A stretch of 64,000 nucleotides of DNA from assembly GCF_003337485.1 (NCBI RefSeq), contig NZ_QPJJ01000001.1, positions 248,001-312,000 of the forward strand, given 5' to 3'. Shown here piece after piece: positions 35,153-44,916 of this stretch. The first letter of the stretch is position 1; every line of letters starts with the position of its first letter. Below the pieces are notes generated by a model. That model was not told the DNA's origin and did no database searches. It saw only the letters and a program-made list of their open reading frames with translations. The DNA comes from Saliterribacillus persicus (GTDB taxonomy: Bacteria; Bacillota; Bacilli; Bacillales; Amphibacillaceae). Both the position numbers and the translations under genes were made by a program.

Positions 35153-36349
35153 TCAATTTAACAATCGGATTAAGTAGTCATTTAAATTATAAGCATTGTC
35201 CATGTGATCCTTACAATTATCTGAAAGTTTTGCACACAGCGTATCATCGTCCAATAACTTTTCAATTGCTTCTGCTATGTCTTGTCCACTCATACTGCAA
35301 ACTAAACCTGTTACTTCATTTTCTATCTGCTCTTTAACAGTATCATAATTTGTAACGATGATGGGTTTACCTACATACTTTGCTTCGTCAACAGCATTCG
35401 ACTTCCCTTCAGTTCGTGAGGGATGAACAAAAATATCACATTGTTGTATATAGGCTAAAGTGTTACTCTGAAAGCCCAATAGAATAAATGAATCTTCTAA
35501 GCCTCTGTTTTTAATCATAGATTCTATATTCGTCTTTTCTTGCCCGCCTCCTAAAATATACCATTTTATTCTCTTACCTTTACTAATTAATTTTTCACAT
35601 GCATCTATAGCCATATCAATACCTTTTAATGGGTCTAATCGACATACAGTTAGAATTGTTTTATATGCTTGATCATTAGGCATTAGGGAAGCATCATAAC
35701 CGATGTTATCGTAGTAGGTTAGTGGAATATAATTATACAACACATTTAACTTACCTCTCATAAATGGAAATTCATTTATAAAAATATCCGCACATTGTTG
35801 TGAAACTGCCAAAGAACCGTCAACTTGTCTGAAATATTTTTCTTCAATTTCCTTACTTAATCCTAAAATTCTGTAATCGCTTCTAACCCAATGGAATTTT
35901 CTATTGGCACTTACACAGTCTACAACGAAATATGTCGTCAATCCTGCCGATACTCCAAAGGCCATATCATACTTATCAGTTAATACAGGAAGCTGACTGT
36001 GATATTTCATCCAAAATTTTTGCCTTTCTTGATTCATGTTTGTCCTTAAAGTAAGATGTTTAATAATTGAGAAAATTGCGGAAAGACACATTCTGACATT
36101 TCCATTTTTTAGTAATATACCAAGATACTTTACTGTTTGATTTACTGGAATTGTTGCAGCCGTAATTAAAGGGTCAGTCGTCAAGACTTTAGTTTTTGGA
36201 TTAATATACTTCTGTAATATACCTTTTGAGTTTAACACTAACAACGAGACATCAAACTTAGAATAATCAATGTTGTCTAGAATTGCTAATAAGCTTTTCT
36301 GAGGTCCACCAATATTTGTATTATTCAACACGAATAATATTTTTTTCAT
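35153..36349 (-). CDS. Glycosyltransferase family 4
   Basis: A 398-residue GT-B protein: N-terminal FVLNNTNIGGPQKSLLAILD (GGxxx donor-domain loop), central TVCRLDPLKGIDMAIDACEKL, and the GT4 nucleotide-sugar motif DIFVHPSRTEGKSNAVDEAKYVG (EX7E: E in TEGKSNAVDE). It adds one sugar to the lipid-linked capsule unit on the cytoplasmic face. Start overlaps the polymerase stop by four bases (ATGA). Confidence 0.88.
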   Translation of the reverse strand: MKKILFVLNNTNIGGPQKSLLAILDNIDYSKFDVSLLVLNSKGILQKYINPKTKVLTTDPLITAATIPVNQTVKYLGILLKNGNVRMCLSAIFSIIKHLTLRTNMNQERQKFWMKYHSQLPVLTDKYDMAFGVSAGLTTYFVVDCVSANRKFHWVRSDYRILGLSKEIEEKYFRQVDGSLAVSQQCADIFINEFPFMRGKLNVLYNYIPLTYYDNIGYDASLMPNDQAYKTILTVCRLDPLKGIDMAIDACEKLISKGKRIKWYILGGGQEKTNIESMIKNRGLEDSFILLGFQSNTLAYIQQCDIFVHPSRTEGKSNAVDEAKYVGKPIIVTNYDTVKEQIENEVTGLVCSMSGQDIAEAIEKLLDDDTLCAKLSDNCKDHMDNAYNLNDYLIRLLN

Positions 36350-37200
36350 TTAATATCCTTCCTTTTTAAAGTTATTCTTGTCTTCCTGTTTAAATAAAGT
36401 AATATATATAATGGTACTACTGAACTAAAAACAAATCCGGAAAATATCGAGAAATTCTGAGAGAAATTAAAACCAAAACGAACTGCAAAATATGACATAA
36501 AAAAAGCTGTAATAATATCTGTTGCTTCAGTATATTTTTGGTCACATTTAGTCATTAACCATACAATAAGTAGTTCTGGTAAGATAGACAACGTGTAACC
36601 CGTATAGAATAAACCTTGTCCTATAGTTGGAATTATCGCATCTCTTGATAAGCCTCCATTGTATACTGTTATATTATATAGAGTTGATGTTCTGTTCTCT
36701 AAATCGAAAAAACCACTTATCATAGGTGCATTAGCAAATACATCGTTAAAGAAAGTATTCAAGTTGAAATTATTAGCGTAAAGTTCTTTTGCTTTGTAAG
36801 CATATCCTAAATTCTTGGGACCTACAAAATAAGATTCTAAATAGCTTGTAAAAGTAGAAAATGTGTAAGTTTCATTTGTTCCTAGGTATGTATTCTTAAA
36901 TATCGTAAGCGAAATAGTAACAAACAGTATCAAAATAGACACAAGCGCAAACGTTTCTTTCTTTTTATGTGGAAATATCTTAATAATAAAAAATAAACTT
37001 GCTGCACCAGGAATTATAGCTGAATTTCGACTGATTCCAGTGAATATCATCAAATTAAAAAATAAAACTATAAAAATAATTGCATAAAAATATAAAGCGA
37101 TCGGTTTTCTATTATATTTTTTAATGAAAATACTTGCTAACAATAAAGGTAATACTAATTTTGACCAATCTAAAATTAAACTATTAATCCCACTTACCAC
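36346..37200 (-). CDS. Wzy-type polysaccharide polymerase, C-terminal part (frameshifted)
   Basis: A 284-residue frame with about seven hydrophobic helices and a large polar loop (YNGGLSRDAIIPTIGQGLFY), as in Wzy polymerases. It continues, in another frame, the 37236-37739 gene. Sequence between the two reads smoothly (FFLNTSNAEIYKYGEVVSGI) if one T is added to the T7 run at 37238-37244. The GTG at 37200 has no ribosome binding site, so it is unlikely to be an independent gene. Joined length would be about 463 residues, normal for Wzy. Confidence 0.75.
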   Translation of the reverse strand: MVSGINSLILDWSKLVLPLLLASIFIKKYNRKPIALYFYAIIFIVLFFNLMIFTGISRNSAIIPGAASLFFIIKIFPHKKKETFALVSILILFVTISLTIFKNTYLGTNETYTFSTFTSYLESYFVGPKNLGYAYKAKELYANNFNLNTFFNDVFANAPMISGFFDLENRTSTLYNITVYNGGLSRDAIIPTIGQGLFYTGYTLSILPELLIVWLMTKCDQKYTEATDIITAFFMSYFAVRFGFNFSQNFSIFSGFVFSSVVPLYILLYLNRKTRITLKRKDIK

Positions 37201-37235
37201 TTCACCGTATTTATATATTTCTGCGTTAGAAGTAT

Positions 37236-37739
37236 TTAAAAAAAGTTAAAATTGTTGAGTGCGTTTGGATTTATAAGCACAATTATTATCGCAATAACAA
37301 TAATAGCTTTAAAAACTAATTCTGGACCTTTCGTAATATCATTTTGTAAATAGTTTACTTGTGAATTTTTTTCGTATTTTCTATAGTAGTTATTAGTAAT
37401 AAATATTAAAAATAATCCTAGACATATTTGTTCATATATCATAAGCATAATACCTTCAGTCATATATGCTTGAGCGCTATATTCACCATCAAGAAGAACA
37501 AAAAAAGGAATAAATATATACCTTATTATACATATAACATTTAAAATAAACATTCCAGGATATATATAATACTTGTGTATTTGTCCAAAAATAATAAATA
37601 ATATAAGATAAATCAGTGGAACACAAATCAAAAGTAGTGCATCAGTATTTTGATTAAATATAATCAAAATTAAAGTTAATGATATCACTCCAAGTATCCA
37701 AAAAAATAGTAGTGTTTTCTCATGGATTTTCTTATTCAA
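37236..37739 (-). CDS. Wzy-type polysaccharide polymerase, N-terminal part (frameshifted)
   Basis: A 167-residue frame with four or five hydrophobic helices, low in recognisable motifs as usual for Wzy. It ends NNFNFF then TAA inside a run of seven Ts; an eighth T would open the frame into the downstream C-terminal part. Wzy joins repeat units on the outer membrane face, and this locus has no other polymerase candidate. The break may be a real mutation, a phase-variable tract or a sequencing error. Confidence 0.75.
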   Translation of the reverse strand: MNKKIHEKTLLFFWILGVISLTLILIIFNQNTDALLLICVPLIYLILFIIFGQIHKYYIYPGMFILNVICIIRYIFIPFFVLLDGEYSAQAYMTEGIMLMIYEQICLGLFLIFITNNYYRKYEKNSQVNYLQNDITKGPELVFKAIIVIAIIIVLINPNALNNFNFF

Positions 37740-38382
37740 ATTTCTCGCTCCCGTATTAATAATAATTTTTAATAGTTATTATTTTTTATCTCTTCTAATA
37801 TTTTTTTATTTTGTAAATAAAACCTGCAATAAATGGACTTTTACAAATAATTCCTTGCGGAAGTATCATCATTTGTTAAACAACCGCAATATACAATTAT
37901 CGAACCTTGCACTTAACTTCATTCTTTAAATTTTCTCAATATATGCCCACCAATATAGTTTATCCTCTATTGTTCACTTGAAATCACCTTCATAAATAAA
38001 ATCCCTGAAACAATTAACAATTAACAATTAATACTACCATACGTAACATATAGTTGCGTTATAATAAAATGTTAACCCTACTTAATAATTTGATGATAAT
38101 ACTTACCTATACAAGAATCAAGACTTCATTAAGTTGCTTGAAGGAGGATTATACTTTGTAAGTACTGATATTGGTTGACTTTAATATTAGGAAATATCAA
38201 GTAATCTATATTTTGGACATGTCTCATATATCAAATTGTATTTTCTCTTTATCTACTGATCTTTATTAACGTCTAATAGATTTTTAACATTATTGATTCC
38301 ACCATAAACTATTATCTTTAAACATACAAGATTGTATTTTTTCATCTTAATCCTTGTGCAGGTCAAATCTTTTATTATCCAT
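37740..38382. other. 640-base gap inside the capsule cluster
   Basis: Contains three tandem CAATTAA units (38011-38031) and, on the minus strand, a 30-codon frame (38253-38345; MKKYNLVCLKIIVYGGINNV) with AAGGATTAAG before its ATG. The frame is too short to name and could be the stub of a lost glycosyltransferase. Nothing else recognised. Confidence 0.4.
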
Positions 38383-39180
38383 TTACATTTGAATTATTCG
38401 TTTAATCCAAAACATTACTTTATTTGGTACTAAGCCAAGTACCAAGGGTTTTAGAATATATATATAGTTAACAAAACCGGTATTCATAGCCTTATAGCCT
38501 TTATATCTAAGTTTCGCCTCATCAATTCTGTATTTATACTTTCTACGTTTATAACCATTGTTTGTTTCATAAATATAATAAAGCTTATTTGATAAAGTTG
38601 CCCCGCTCAATCCTGAAGCATACATCCGCATGAAAAGATCATAATCTTGACCCCGACGAGTCTCTTTATCTACTCTATATCCTTCCACAACATCGATTGA
38701 CCTTTTTCGAAATGTCGTTGCTGCATGCACAAAACATAAGCCTTTAATTAAGTCATCTGACTTTCGAATACCGTTTAATAGCACCCTCTGTCCCCAAATT
38801 GTTTTATGGTCGAAAAAAAATGCAGATGTGCTTACAAAATCTACATCCTTAGTGTTGTCTAAATAATCAACACATATTTGTATTCTATCATGGTGAGAAT
38901 AGTCATCGCTATCTTGAATAACTATATATTCTCCACTAGCTTGTTTGATGCATTTATTTCTACTAAATGCGGCATACATATTTACTGAATTTGAAACAAG
39001 CTTAATTCTATTGTCACTTAATGTTTTACTCTTAATTATTTCTACTGTTAAATCTGAAGAACAATCGTCACAAATAATTAATTCCCAATCACTAAAGGTT
39101 TGGTTTTGTATTGACTCAATTGCTCTTATTATTGTACCTTCTGCATTATATGCGGCCATTATAACGGTAACCCTAGGCAT
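38383..39180 (-). CDS. Glycosyltransferase family 2
   Basis: A 265-residue GT-A enzyme: VTVIMAAYNAEGTIIRAIES at the N-terminus, nucleotide-binding ELIICDDCSSD, and the metal-binding DSDD (YIVIQDSDDYSHHDR). RGQDYDLFMRMY is the acceptor-side acidic motif. Adds a sugar to the growing repeat unit. 19 bases separate it from the upstream GT4 gene. Confidence 0.88.
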   Translation of the reverse strand: MPRVTVIMAAYNAEGTIIRAIESIQNQTFSDWELIICDDCSSDLTVEIIKSKTLSDNRIKLVSNSVNMYAAFSRNKCIKQASGEYIVIQDSDDYSHHDRIQICVDYLDNTKDVDFVSTSAFFFDHKTIWGQRVLLNGIRKSDDLIKGLCFVHAATTFRKRSIDVVEGYRVDKETRRGQDYDLFMRMYASGLSGATLSNKLYYIYETNNGYKRRKYKYRIDEAKLRYKGYKAMNTGFVNYIYILKPLVLGLVPNKVMFWIKRIIQM

Positions 39181-39199
39181 ACTATCGTACTCCTCTATT

Positions 39200-40360
39200 T
39201 TACCTTGAGTTGTAGCTATTTATTAATCTATTTTTATCCTCAAGATATTTATCCATTAATACATCCTTATCAAAACTTTCTTTAATTAATATTCTTGCAT
39301 TCTTCCCTATTTCAACTCGTAAATGAACATCTGTAGCCAACTGAATTAGTTTATTTTTTAATTGTACCCAATCTTTTACTTCAACTAAAAAACCTGTTTC
39401 ACCATCTATAATTGAATCAACTGGTCCTGGTATATTGGAAGCTACAACAGGTATTTCCATGGCTCCAGCTTCTATTGGACCCATCCCAAAACCTTCACGA
39501 TAACTAGGAAATAAAAATATGTCCATAGCTGCATAGTATTTATAGACTTCCTGTGTATTACCACAGAAAATGACATTACTACTATTGTCTGCCCAATTTC
39601 GCAATTCACTATTAACGGTCCGATATAAATCTTTATCGCCAATTAGCAATAGCTTGGCGCTTTCCAGCGTGGATAATAATTCCTTAAATGCTCTTAGCAA
39701 TTCATTTGTTCCTTTATCTTTGCGTAGAGCACCCACAAAACCAACCACTATATCATTACTACTAATTAAATATTTTTTACGTATTTCCTCTCTCCATAAC
39801 ACCTTCTTATTTATATCAAAAACATTAAAATCAATTCCTTTTGCACTCCCATTCCAAATTACATATGCTTTGGAAGAAATATATAACCCTTCTTTTACTC
39901 CAAAATCTAAATTACTCTTACTATCAGGTTGTACTATTGTTGAACAAATACAAGTGATTTTTTCTAACAGTTTAAATATAAATCTAGTAATTCCTAAATT
40001 ACCAGTATATCTAATCCCCCATTGGGAGTAAACTCTTACTGGTATTCTATGTAATTTAGCTGCTACGCTAGCATAAAATGATGCGTTAGGACCAGAATAC
40101 ACTACCATATCATAATTATTTTTTTTAAAGTGATTATAAAATTGAAATGTGCATTTTATTAGATCTGTTATAGAAGCACCTCTTCGCATCGGAATTTCTA
40201 TAATTCTAATTTCCTGTTCTAATTTACTTTTAATATCATTTTTATCCGAGCAAATAAATGTAAGATCATAATTGCTATTTTTGAGATGTTTTAATTGATC
40301 TTTCAAAAAATAATCATAAGCCCTTCCAACCGTGTTGATAAAGCATACTTTTTTATTCAT
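39200..40360 (-). CDS. Glycosyltransferase family 4
   Basis: A 386-residue GT-B protein: VCFINTVGRAYDYFLKDQLK, Rossmann segment VVGFVGALRKDKGTNELLRA, and C-terminal IFLFPSYREGFGMGPIEAGA with the EX7E motif (E in REGFGMGPIE). A membrane-associated sugar transferase of the capsule pathway, resembling WbnK/PglA-like enzymes. It begins a GT4-GT2 pair after a 500-base gap. Confidence 0.88.
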   Translation of the reverse strand: MNKKVCFINTVGRAYDYFLKDQLKHLKNSNYDLTFICSDKNDIKSKLEQEIRIIEIPMRRGASITDLIKCTFQFYNHFKKNNYDMVVYSGPNASFYASVAAKLHRIPVRVYSQWGIRYTGNLGITRFIFKLLEKITCICSTIVQPDSKSNLDFGVKEGLYISSKAYVIWNGSAKGIDFNVFDINKKVLWREEIRKKYLISSNDIVVGFVGALRKDKGTNELLRAFKELLSTLESAKLLLIGDKDLYRTVNSELRNWADNSSNVIFCGNTQEVYKYYAAMDIFLFPSYREGFGMGPIEAGAMEIPVVASNIPGPVDSIIDGETGFLVEVKDWVQLKNKLIQLATDVHLRVEIGKNARILIKESFDKDVLMDKYLEDKNRLINSYNSR

Positions 40361-40873
40361 GCATACACCTCTGTTTATAAGACTAGTTTAATTAAATACA
40401 GAACAAACTTACTTACATATATAAAATCTCAATCCCCCACTAACATCTTAAAAATAAATTTACTAGATAGTTAGAGATCTATCCTCTTTTAAGACTATGG
40501 AAAGCATTTTCCCCTTATCCAATCATATTTCGAGAATAATTAAGCACACGATCGCTATGCTTGTATGAACTACACATTATAAATTGTGGGGATGCCATGT
40601 TTTAGAATTATCTCTAATTTTTACGGCCCTAAAAGACGATCAAGCTATCTCATTCCGAATGTAATATAAAATGTCATACATATGAGATCCACCTTTTGGC
40701 TAGTAATTCCAAAAATCAGTATTTCTCACTCTTCCCATGAGTGAGAAATAAACGCAGTAACAATCATATTAACTTATCTGATTATCTTTTGTTGCAAATC
40801 ATTTCAGTGAAAAATGGAAGGTGCTGACTGTTCTCAATTCCTTAACTCTTCGTCAACACTTCTAATAAATCTT
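40361..40873. other. 510-base gap with a perfect 12-bp hairpin
   Basis: TATTTCTCACTC (40720-40731) and GAGTGAGAAATA (40739-40750) form a perfect stem with a 7-base loop; on the minus strand CTGATTTTTGG follows, so it may terminate or attenuate the transcript after the acetyltransferase gene. No other feature was recognised. Confidence 0.5.
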
Positions 40874-41605
40874 TTATACTTTCCACAAATGATATACTTG
40901 ATGGCATCCTATTTGTTTACAACCAAGTCTATGATAAAAGTTAATTGCATTAATGTTCCGCACCTGAGTACCTACTCTTATTTCATTATATCCACGTTGA
41001 CGAGCTGCATATTCTACAGTTTTAAATAAATCTTTACCAATACCGCCTTTAGTAGATGTTTGTGACACAGCAATAAGTTCTATTACACAAGCATTATCTG
41101 AATAGGAATGTAATAAAAACCCATTTATCTCACCATTCACATCCTTAGATAAAGCATAAAACTTATTTGGCTTTTCAAAGGAATTTATAAGCCATTGTTG
41201 GTAGACCTTAGCACCACCACGTCTATCAAGCTCAATATCCTCTGTGAACTTAGAAAATTGAAAATCTGCCATTTCAATGACTTGCTCATTTCTCTCTAGA
41301 GCTTCATAAATTATAATGTTTTCTGCTTTTTCATGTTTACTACCTAACGTCTTCTTGAACTGAATATTCACATCTGCCAAAAACGCTGAAGTATCCTTCC
41401 CCAGCATTTGTGCATTTATAGGATCTGAGTTGCGATTTTCAATTGAAATAAACTGGAATTCTTTAAATTTAGTTTTAAGTTCATTCCATGTAGTAGAGGT
41501 AAGCGGCCTATATAAAACTGCTTTAGCACAATTAACACCAAAAAATTCTGTGTCCCATTCTAATTCATTGAAAGATATTGCATTTTTTTTGGTTTTTTCT
41601 TTCAT
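40874..41605 (-). CDS. GNAT acetyltransferase, WecD-like
   Basis: A 243-residue protein with N-terminal WDTEFFGVNCAKAVLYRP, which is typical of WecD/TDP-fucosamine acetyltransferases, and a C-terminal GNAT acetyl-CoA core (IELIAVSQTSTKGGIGKDLF and INFYHRLGCKQ). It probably N-acetylates the 4-amino sugar made by the dehydratase and aminotransferase encoded in this operon. GGAGGGAG precedes the ATG. Confidence 0.78.
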   Translation of the reverse strand: MKEKTKKNAISFNELEWDTEFFGVNCAKAVLYRPLTSTTWNELKTKFKEFQFISIENRNSDPINAQMLGKDTSAFLADVNIQFKKTLGSKHEKAENIIIYEALERNEQVIEMADFQFSKFTEDIELDRRGGAKVYQQWLINSFEKPNKFYALSKDVNGEINGFLLHSYSDNACVIELIAVSQTSTKGGIGKDLFKTVEYAARQRGYNEIRVGTQVRNINAINFYHRLGCKQIGCHQVYHLWKV

Positions 41606-41620
41606 ATGAAATACTCCCTC

Positions 41621-42250
41621 CTACATTCCTGCACTCTTGCTCTTACTTGACTTTGTGCTATTTTCAGAAACATATATATCCTCACGCTTTAAAACCGATA
41701 ACGCAGTTTTAAAGAAAATTTTTATATCAAGCCAAAAAGATAAATTATCAATATAGTAAATATCATATTGAATCCGCTCTTTCCAGGGTACTGTATTGCG
41801 ATAATAAGCTTGATTATAGCCGGTAACTCCTGGTTTCACTTCTAACTTACGCGCCTCGTTTCCCTTATATAATTCACGATGCTCAGGTAAATCTGGTCTT
41901 GGTCCAATGATGGTCATATCACCTTTTATAATATTTATAAGTTGTGGTGTCTCGTCTAAACTTGTCTTGCGAATAAACTTACCTATCTTAGTTAATCTTG
42001 GATCATCATCTGCATTAAAAGTTGAGCCATCTGTATTTCTTAAATCCGGTGCATTCATTTTCATGGAACGGAATTTATACATTGTGAATATTTGTCCGTT
42101 TTTACCAAGACGTGGAGAATTATAAAAAATAGACCCTTTGTCTTGAAGATACATAATTGGACCAATAATAATCAATATAATGAACCAGAAAGGTAGAGCG
42201 ATTATTGATAAAATTAGATCAAATACTCTTTTAATAAATCTCTTATACAT
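41621..42250 (-). CDS. Initiating undecaprenyl-phosphate sugar-1-phosphate transferase
   Basis: A 209-residue bacterial sugar transferase of the small PglC/EpsL type: one membrane-inserted N-terminal helix (about 10-35), then GSIFYNSPRLGKNGQIFTMY, KFRSMK, the DE pair in IRKTSLDETPQLINIIKGDM and GPRPDLPEH. It moves a phosphosugar, here probably an acetamido sugar, onto undecaprenyl phosphate, starting repeat-unit assembly. Closely packed between aminotransferase and acetyltransferase genes, as in bacillosamine-type loci. Confidence 0.9.
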   Translation of the reverse strand: MYKRFIKRVFDLILSIIALPFWFIILIIIGPIMYLQDKGSIFYNSPRLGKNGQIFTMYKFRSMKMNAPDLRNTDGSTFNADDDPRLTKIGKFIRKTSLDETPQLINIIKGDMTIIGPRPDLPEHRELYKGNEARKLEVKPGVTGYNQAYYRNTVPWKERIQYDIYYIDNLSFWLDIKIFFKTALSVLKREDIYVSENSTKSSKSKSAGM

Positions 42251-42254
42251 CCTC

Positions 42255-43505
42255 TCACCTCACTTGTGAATTATTAGTCACACTAACTAAAATCTCTTCC
42301 AATGCTTTCTTCAAACTCTCAACTACATGCTCCACATCCTCATTACTCAATAAAGTATGAAGGGGAAGTGTAATCTCATTCTTGTACATATCAAAAGCGA
42401 CTGGATAATCTTTAATGTCAAATCCTAAATTTTTATAAGCTGTAAACATAGGTAATGGCTTGTAATGTACGTTACAAGTAATCCCAGACTCAGCTAGCAT
42501 AACAATTATTTTATTTCTCTCGGCTTCACTAATGCCAGGGATTCTGGTTAAATAGAGATGCCCAGAGGAAGCAAAGTCCCCACCAAAATGCTGCAAGCTT
42601 TGAAAACCTAATGGTGTAAGGAGGATATCGTACATCTCAATAATTTCTTTACGCCTTTTCATCAGACCATCATATCTACTTAACTGTATCAAACCAAATC
42701 CAGCCATAATATCAGTCATATTACACTTATAAGCTGGATAGACAATGTCATATTCCCATGCACCTATTTGTGTTTTTGACAGTGCATCTTTAGACTGGCC
42801 ATGAAGGCTATATAACATATATTGTTTGTACAGCCACTCATCATCCAATCCTTGTACTTTTCGCCAAACAACTGCACCACCTTCAGCCGTTGTTAGATTT
42901 TTCACCGCATGGAAAGAGTAGCAAGTGAAATCTGCAACTTGACCACATTTCAAGCCATTTCTCTCAGCTCCAAAAGCATGGGCAGCATCAGTCATTACTA
43001 TTACTCTATTAAATAACTTTTGAAGCTCATTGTTGGCTATAAAGAGATTTTTCTTACTTTCTACTATTTTATATATAGTTTCGTAATCACACATCTTCCC
43101 TGCAATATCAACTGGAATAACTGCTTTCGTCTTCTCTGTAATCGCATTAGCAAGTTTTGAATAATCCATTTCAAAAGAATTTGGAGCATTATCAACCAAT
43201 ACAATTTTTGCTCCCACATGATCTATAATTGAAGCAGATGCCGTATATGTATAAGCAGAGGTTATGACTTCATCACCTGGACCAATACCCAATATACGAA
43301 GGGTAAGTTCCATTGCTGCTGTAGCAGAATTTAAACAGACTGCTTTATTTGTACCCACATATCCAGCTATGTTCTTTTCAAACTCTTTTGTTCTAGGTCC
43401 AGTTGTAATCCAACCGGATTTCATTGCTTTTACAACTTCCTCTATCTCCGCATCTGTAACATCGGGCGGAGAGAAAGGTATGTATCTCAATTTAGGATCA
43501 GTCAT
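42255..43505 (-). CDS. DegT/DnrJ/EryC1/StrS aminotransferase (nucleotide-sugar 4-aminotransferase)
   Basis: A 416-residue PLP enzyme: phosphate-binding CLNSATAAMELTLR, VMTDAAHAFGAE with the cofactor Asp, and Schiff-base Lys K202 in CYSFHAVKNLTTAEGG. It should aminate the 4-keto-6-deoxy sugar produced by the large dehydratase encoded upstream (PglE/WecE-like). An extra loop at about 145-168 slightly lengthens it against PseC. AGCGAGGAAG precedes the ATG. Confidence 0.88.
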   Translation of the reverse strand: MTDPKLRYIPFSPPDVTDAEIEEVVKAMKSGWITTGPRTKEFEKNIAGYVGTNKAVCLNSATAAMELTLRILGIGPGDEVITSAYTYTASASIIDHVGAKIVLVDNAPNSFEMDYSKLANAITEKTKAVIPVDIAGKMCDYETIYKIVESKKNLFIANNELQKLFNRVIVMTDAAHAFGAERNGLKCGQVADFTCYSFHAVKNLTTAEGGAVVWRKVQGLDDEWLYKQYMLYSLHGQSKDALSKTQIGAWEYDIVYPAYKCNMTDIMAGFGLIQLSRYDGLMKRRKEIIEMYDILLTPLGFQSLQHFGGDFASSGHLYLTRIPGISEAERNKIIVMLAESGITCNVHYKPLPMFTAYKNLGFDIKDYPVAFDMYKNEITLPLHTLLSNEDVEHVVESLKKALEEILVSVTNNSQVR

Positions 43506-44916
43506 ATGGCTTCCTCGCTTTACATTTAAATTTATTTTTCATGCTAACTAATACGGAAATTTACTATTGCAAATAATCATAGCTATCCATTATTCGGCCT
43601 AGAAAAAAATCAATAGAAATTAGTCGCTTAATACTTAACTGGAATATAACTCCAACCAACTAGTAACCCACTAAAATCTAATTCCATCCCATATACCCTC
43701 TTGTAGATAAAATGCAATCTTTTTTCCATTTTCATATTTCAACTTCAAAGCTATACCCAAGTGATTCTAAACCACCACAACCAACTGCATTCTTTGTTTC
43801 AATCTAAATTTTTATAATCCCAGCTTCCAACATTTTTGTGATATGATATCACTAAATCTCCACAATTATATGAATAGCCACATCGTCCTTTATTTGCTGA
43901 ATTAGTTCTTTAAGTTTCATAACTCTCAACTCCATTTAATTTATCTACCACACATACTCACCTCGTAATGTCTATTCAATCATCTAGGATCAACTGCTGC
44001 ATTTTATTATCACCCCTTTATTGAAAAATAGCTCTCCTTCTATTAAATTACCATTAAATCAACCTGTGATTTCTTTCTATACAGCTTCAAACCCTTATCC
44101 CATAAGGTTTATAGCACCTTATCTGTATTTCATAGTCAATTCCTTCTACGGATTCAATACGTTTTCAAAATATTCTTACTTAAAAAAGCCTGTTAAATCA
44201 ATGTTTTAACAAACCGTATGTTTATAAATAGTCATTTTTATCTATTTCATCTATCACACAGTAACCCCAAGAGTATTATGCACAACCGATAAACCCTATA
44301 TAGTGTGTTTTTTTGATATCTAAAAATTTCGACACTCTACATATTATGTTAACCTAACCCCAATAGTCACTTCCTCAATTGCATTCAATCCCTTTTCATG
44401 AAAATCTCATTTAAAAAAGTCTGTCAAAATACTTTTTTATAATTTTTATTTTGATTCTCCTATCAACAATAAAATGAATTTCATTACTATTTAATATAAT
44501 AGCTATTTTAATAATAAGTAGAAAAATATGACTCCATAAACGCATGTGGTCCTACAAAAATGGAATGTACGGAATATCATTACCATAATTCACATGAATG
44601 CTAGAATGTAATTCTTCGTTAATCCAAGTGTATTTTCCACCGGCAGGACATCGATTTTTTCATAATAATTTAGTTCATTACAAATTGATTAAATGACAAC
44701 GAGATTTGATCTAATTTTCTTAAGACAATATGATGCTTATAATTCTTTTTCAATGTTAATTGATTTGCATTACAAACTTCTATCTTTGATTGTCTTATTA
44801 TATTACCTACAGACGTAATTGCAGTACTAGTAATATCGCTAACTACAAAACAGCTGAGTACCACCATTGATATTGGTTAAGGAGATATTACCAGCTAATC
44901 CAATAAGTATTTCACA
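43506..44916. other. 1.4-kb gap with decayed minus-strand frames
   Basis: Several short minus-strand frames with good ribosome sites stop early: an eight-codon frame after AAGGGGTG near 43990-44015, VVDKLNGVESYET near 43930, and a 22-codon frame (43852-43920) starting MKLKELIQQIKDDVAIHIIV; others include LKLKYENGKKIAFYLQEGIW near 43690-43750. A 65-codon minus-strand frame at 44670-44867 has no recognised family. I read this as one or more decayed genes I cannot identify, inside an otherwise compact locus. Confidence 0.45.

Noticed and set aside
38011-38031. Three tandem CAATTAA units as a phase-variable tract
   Set aside because: Only three short AT-rich copies and not positioned at a promoter or within a gene that I can identify.
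39570-40031. 153-codon plus-strand frame
   Set aside because: Fully antisense to the GT4 gene, which has clear catalytic motifs.
44021-44209. 62-codon plus-strand frame
   Set aside because: No ribosome binding site, AT-rich chance composition in a non-coding stretch.
44670-44867. 65-codon minus-strand gene
   Set aside because: No ribosome site and no recognised family; likely part of the decayed block.
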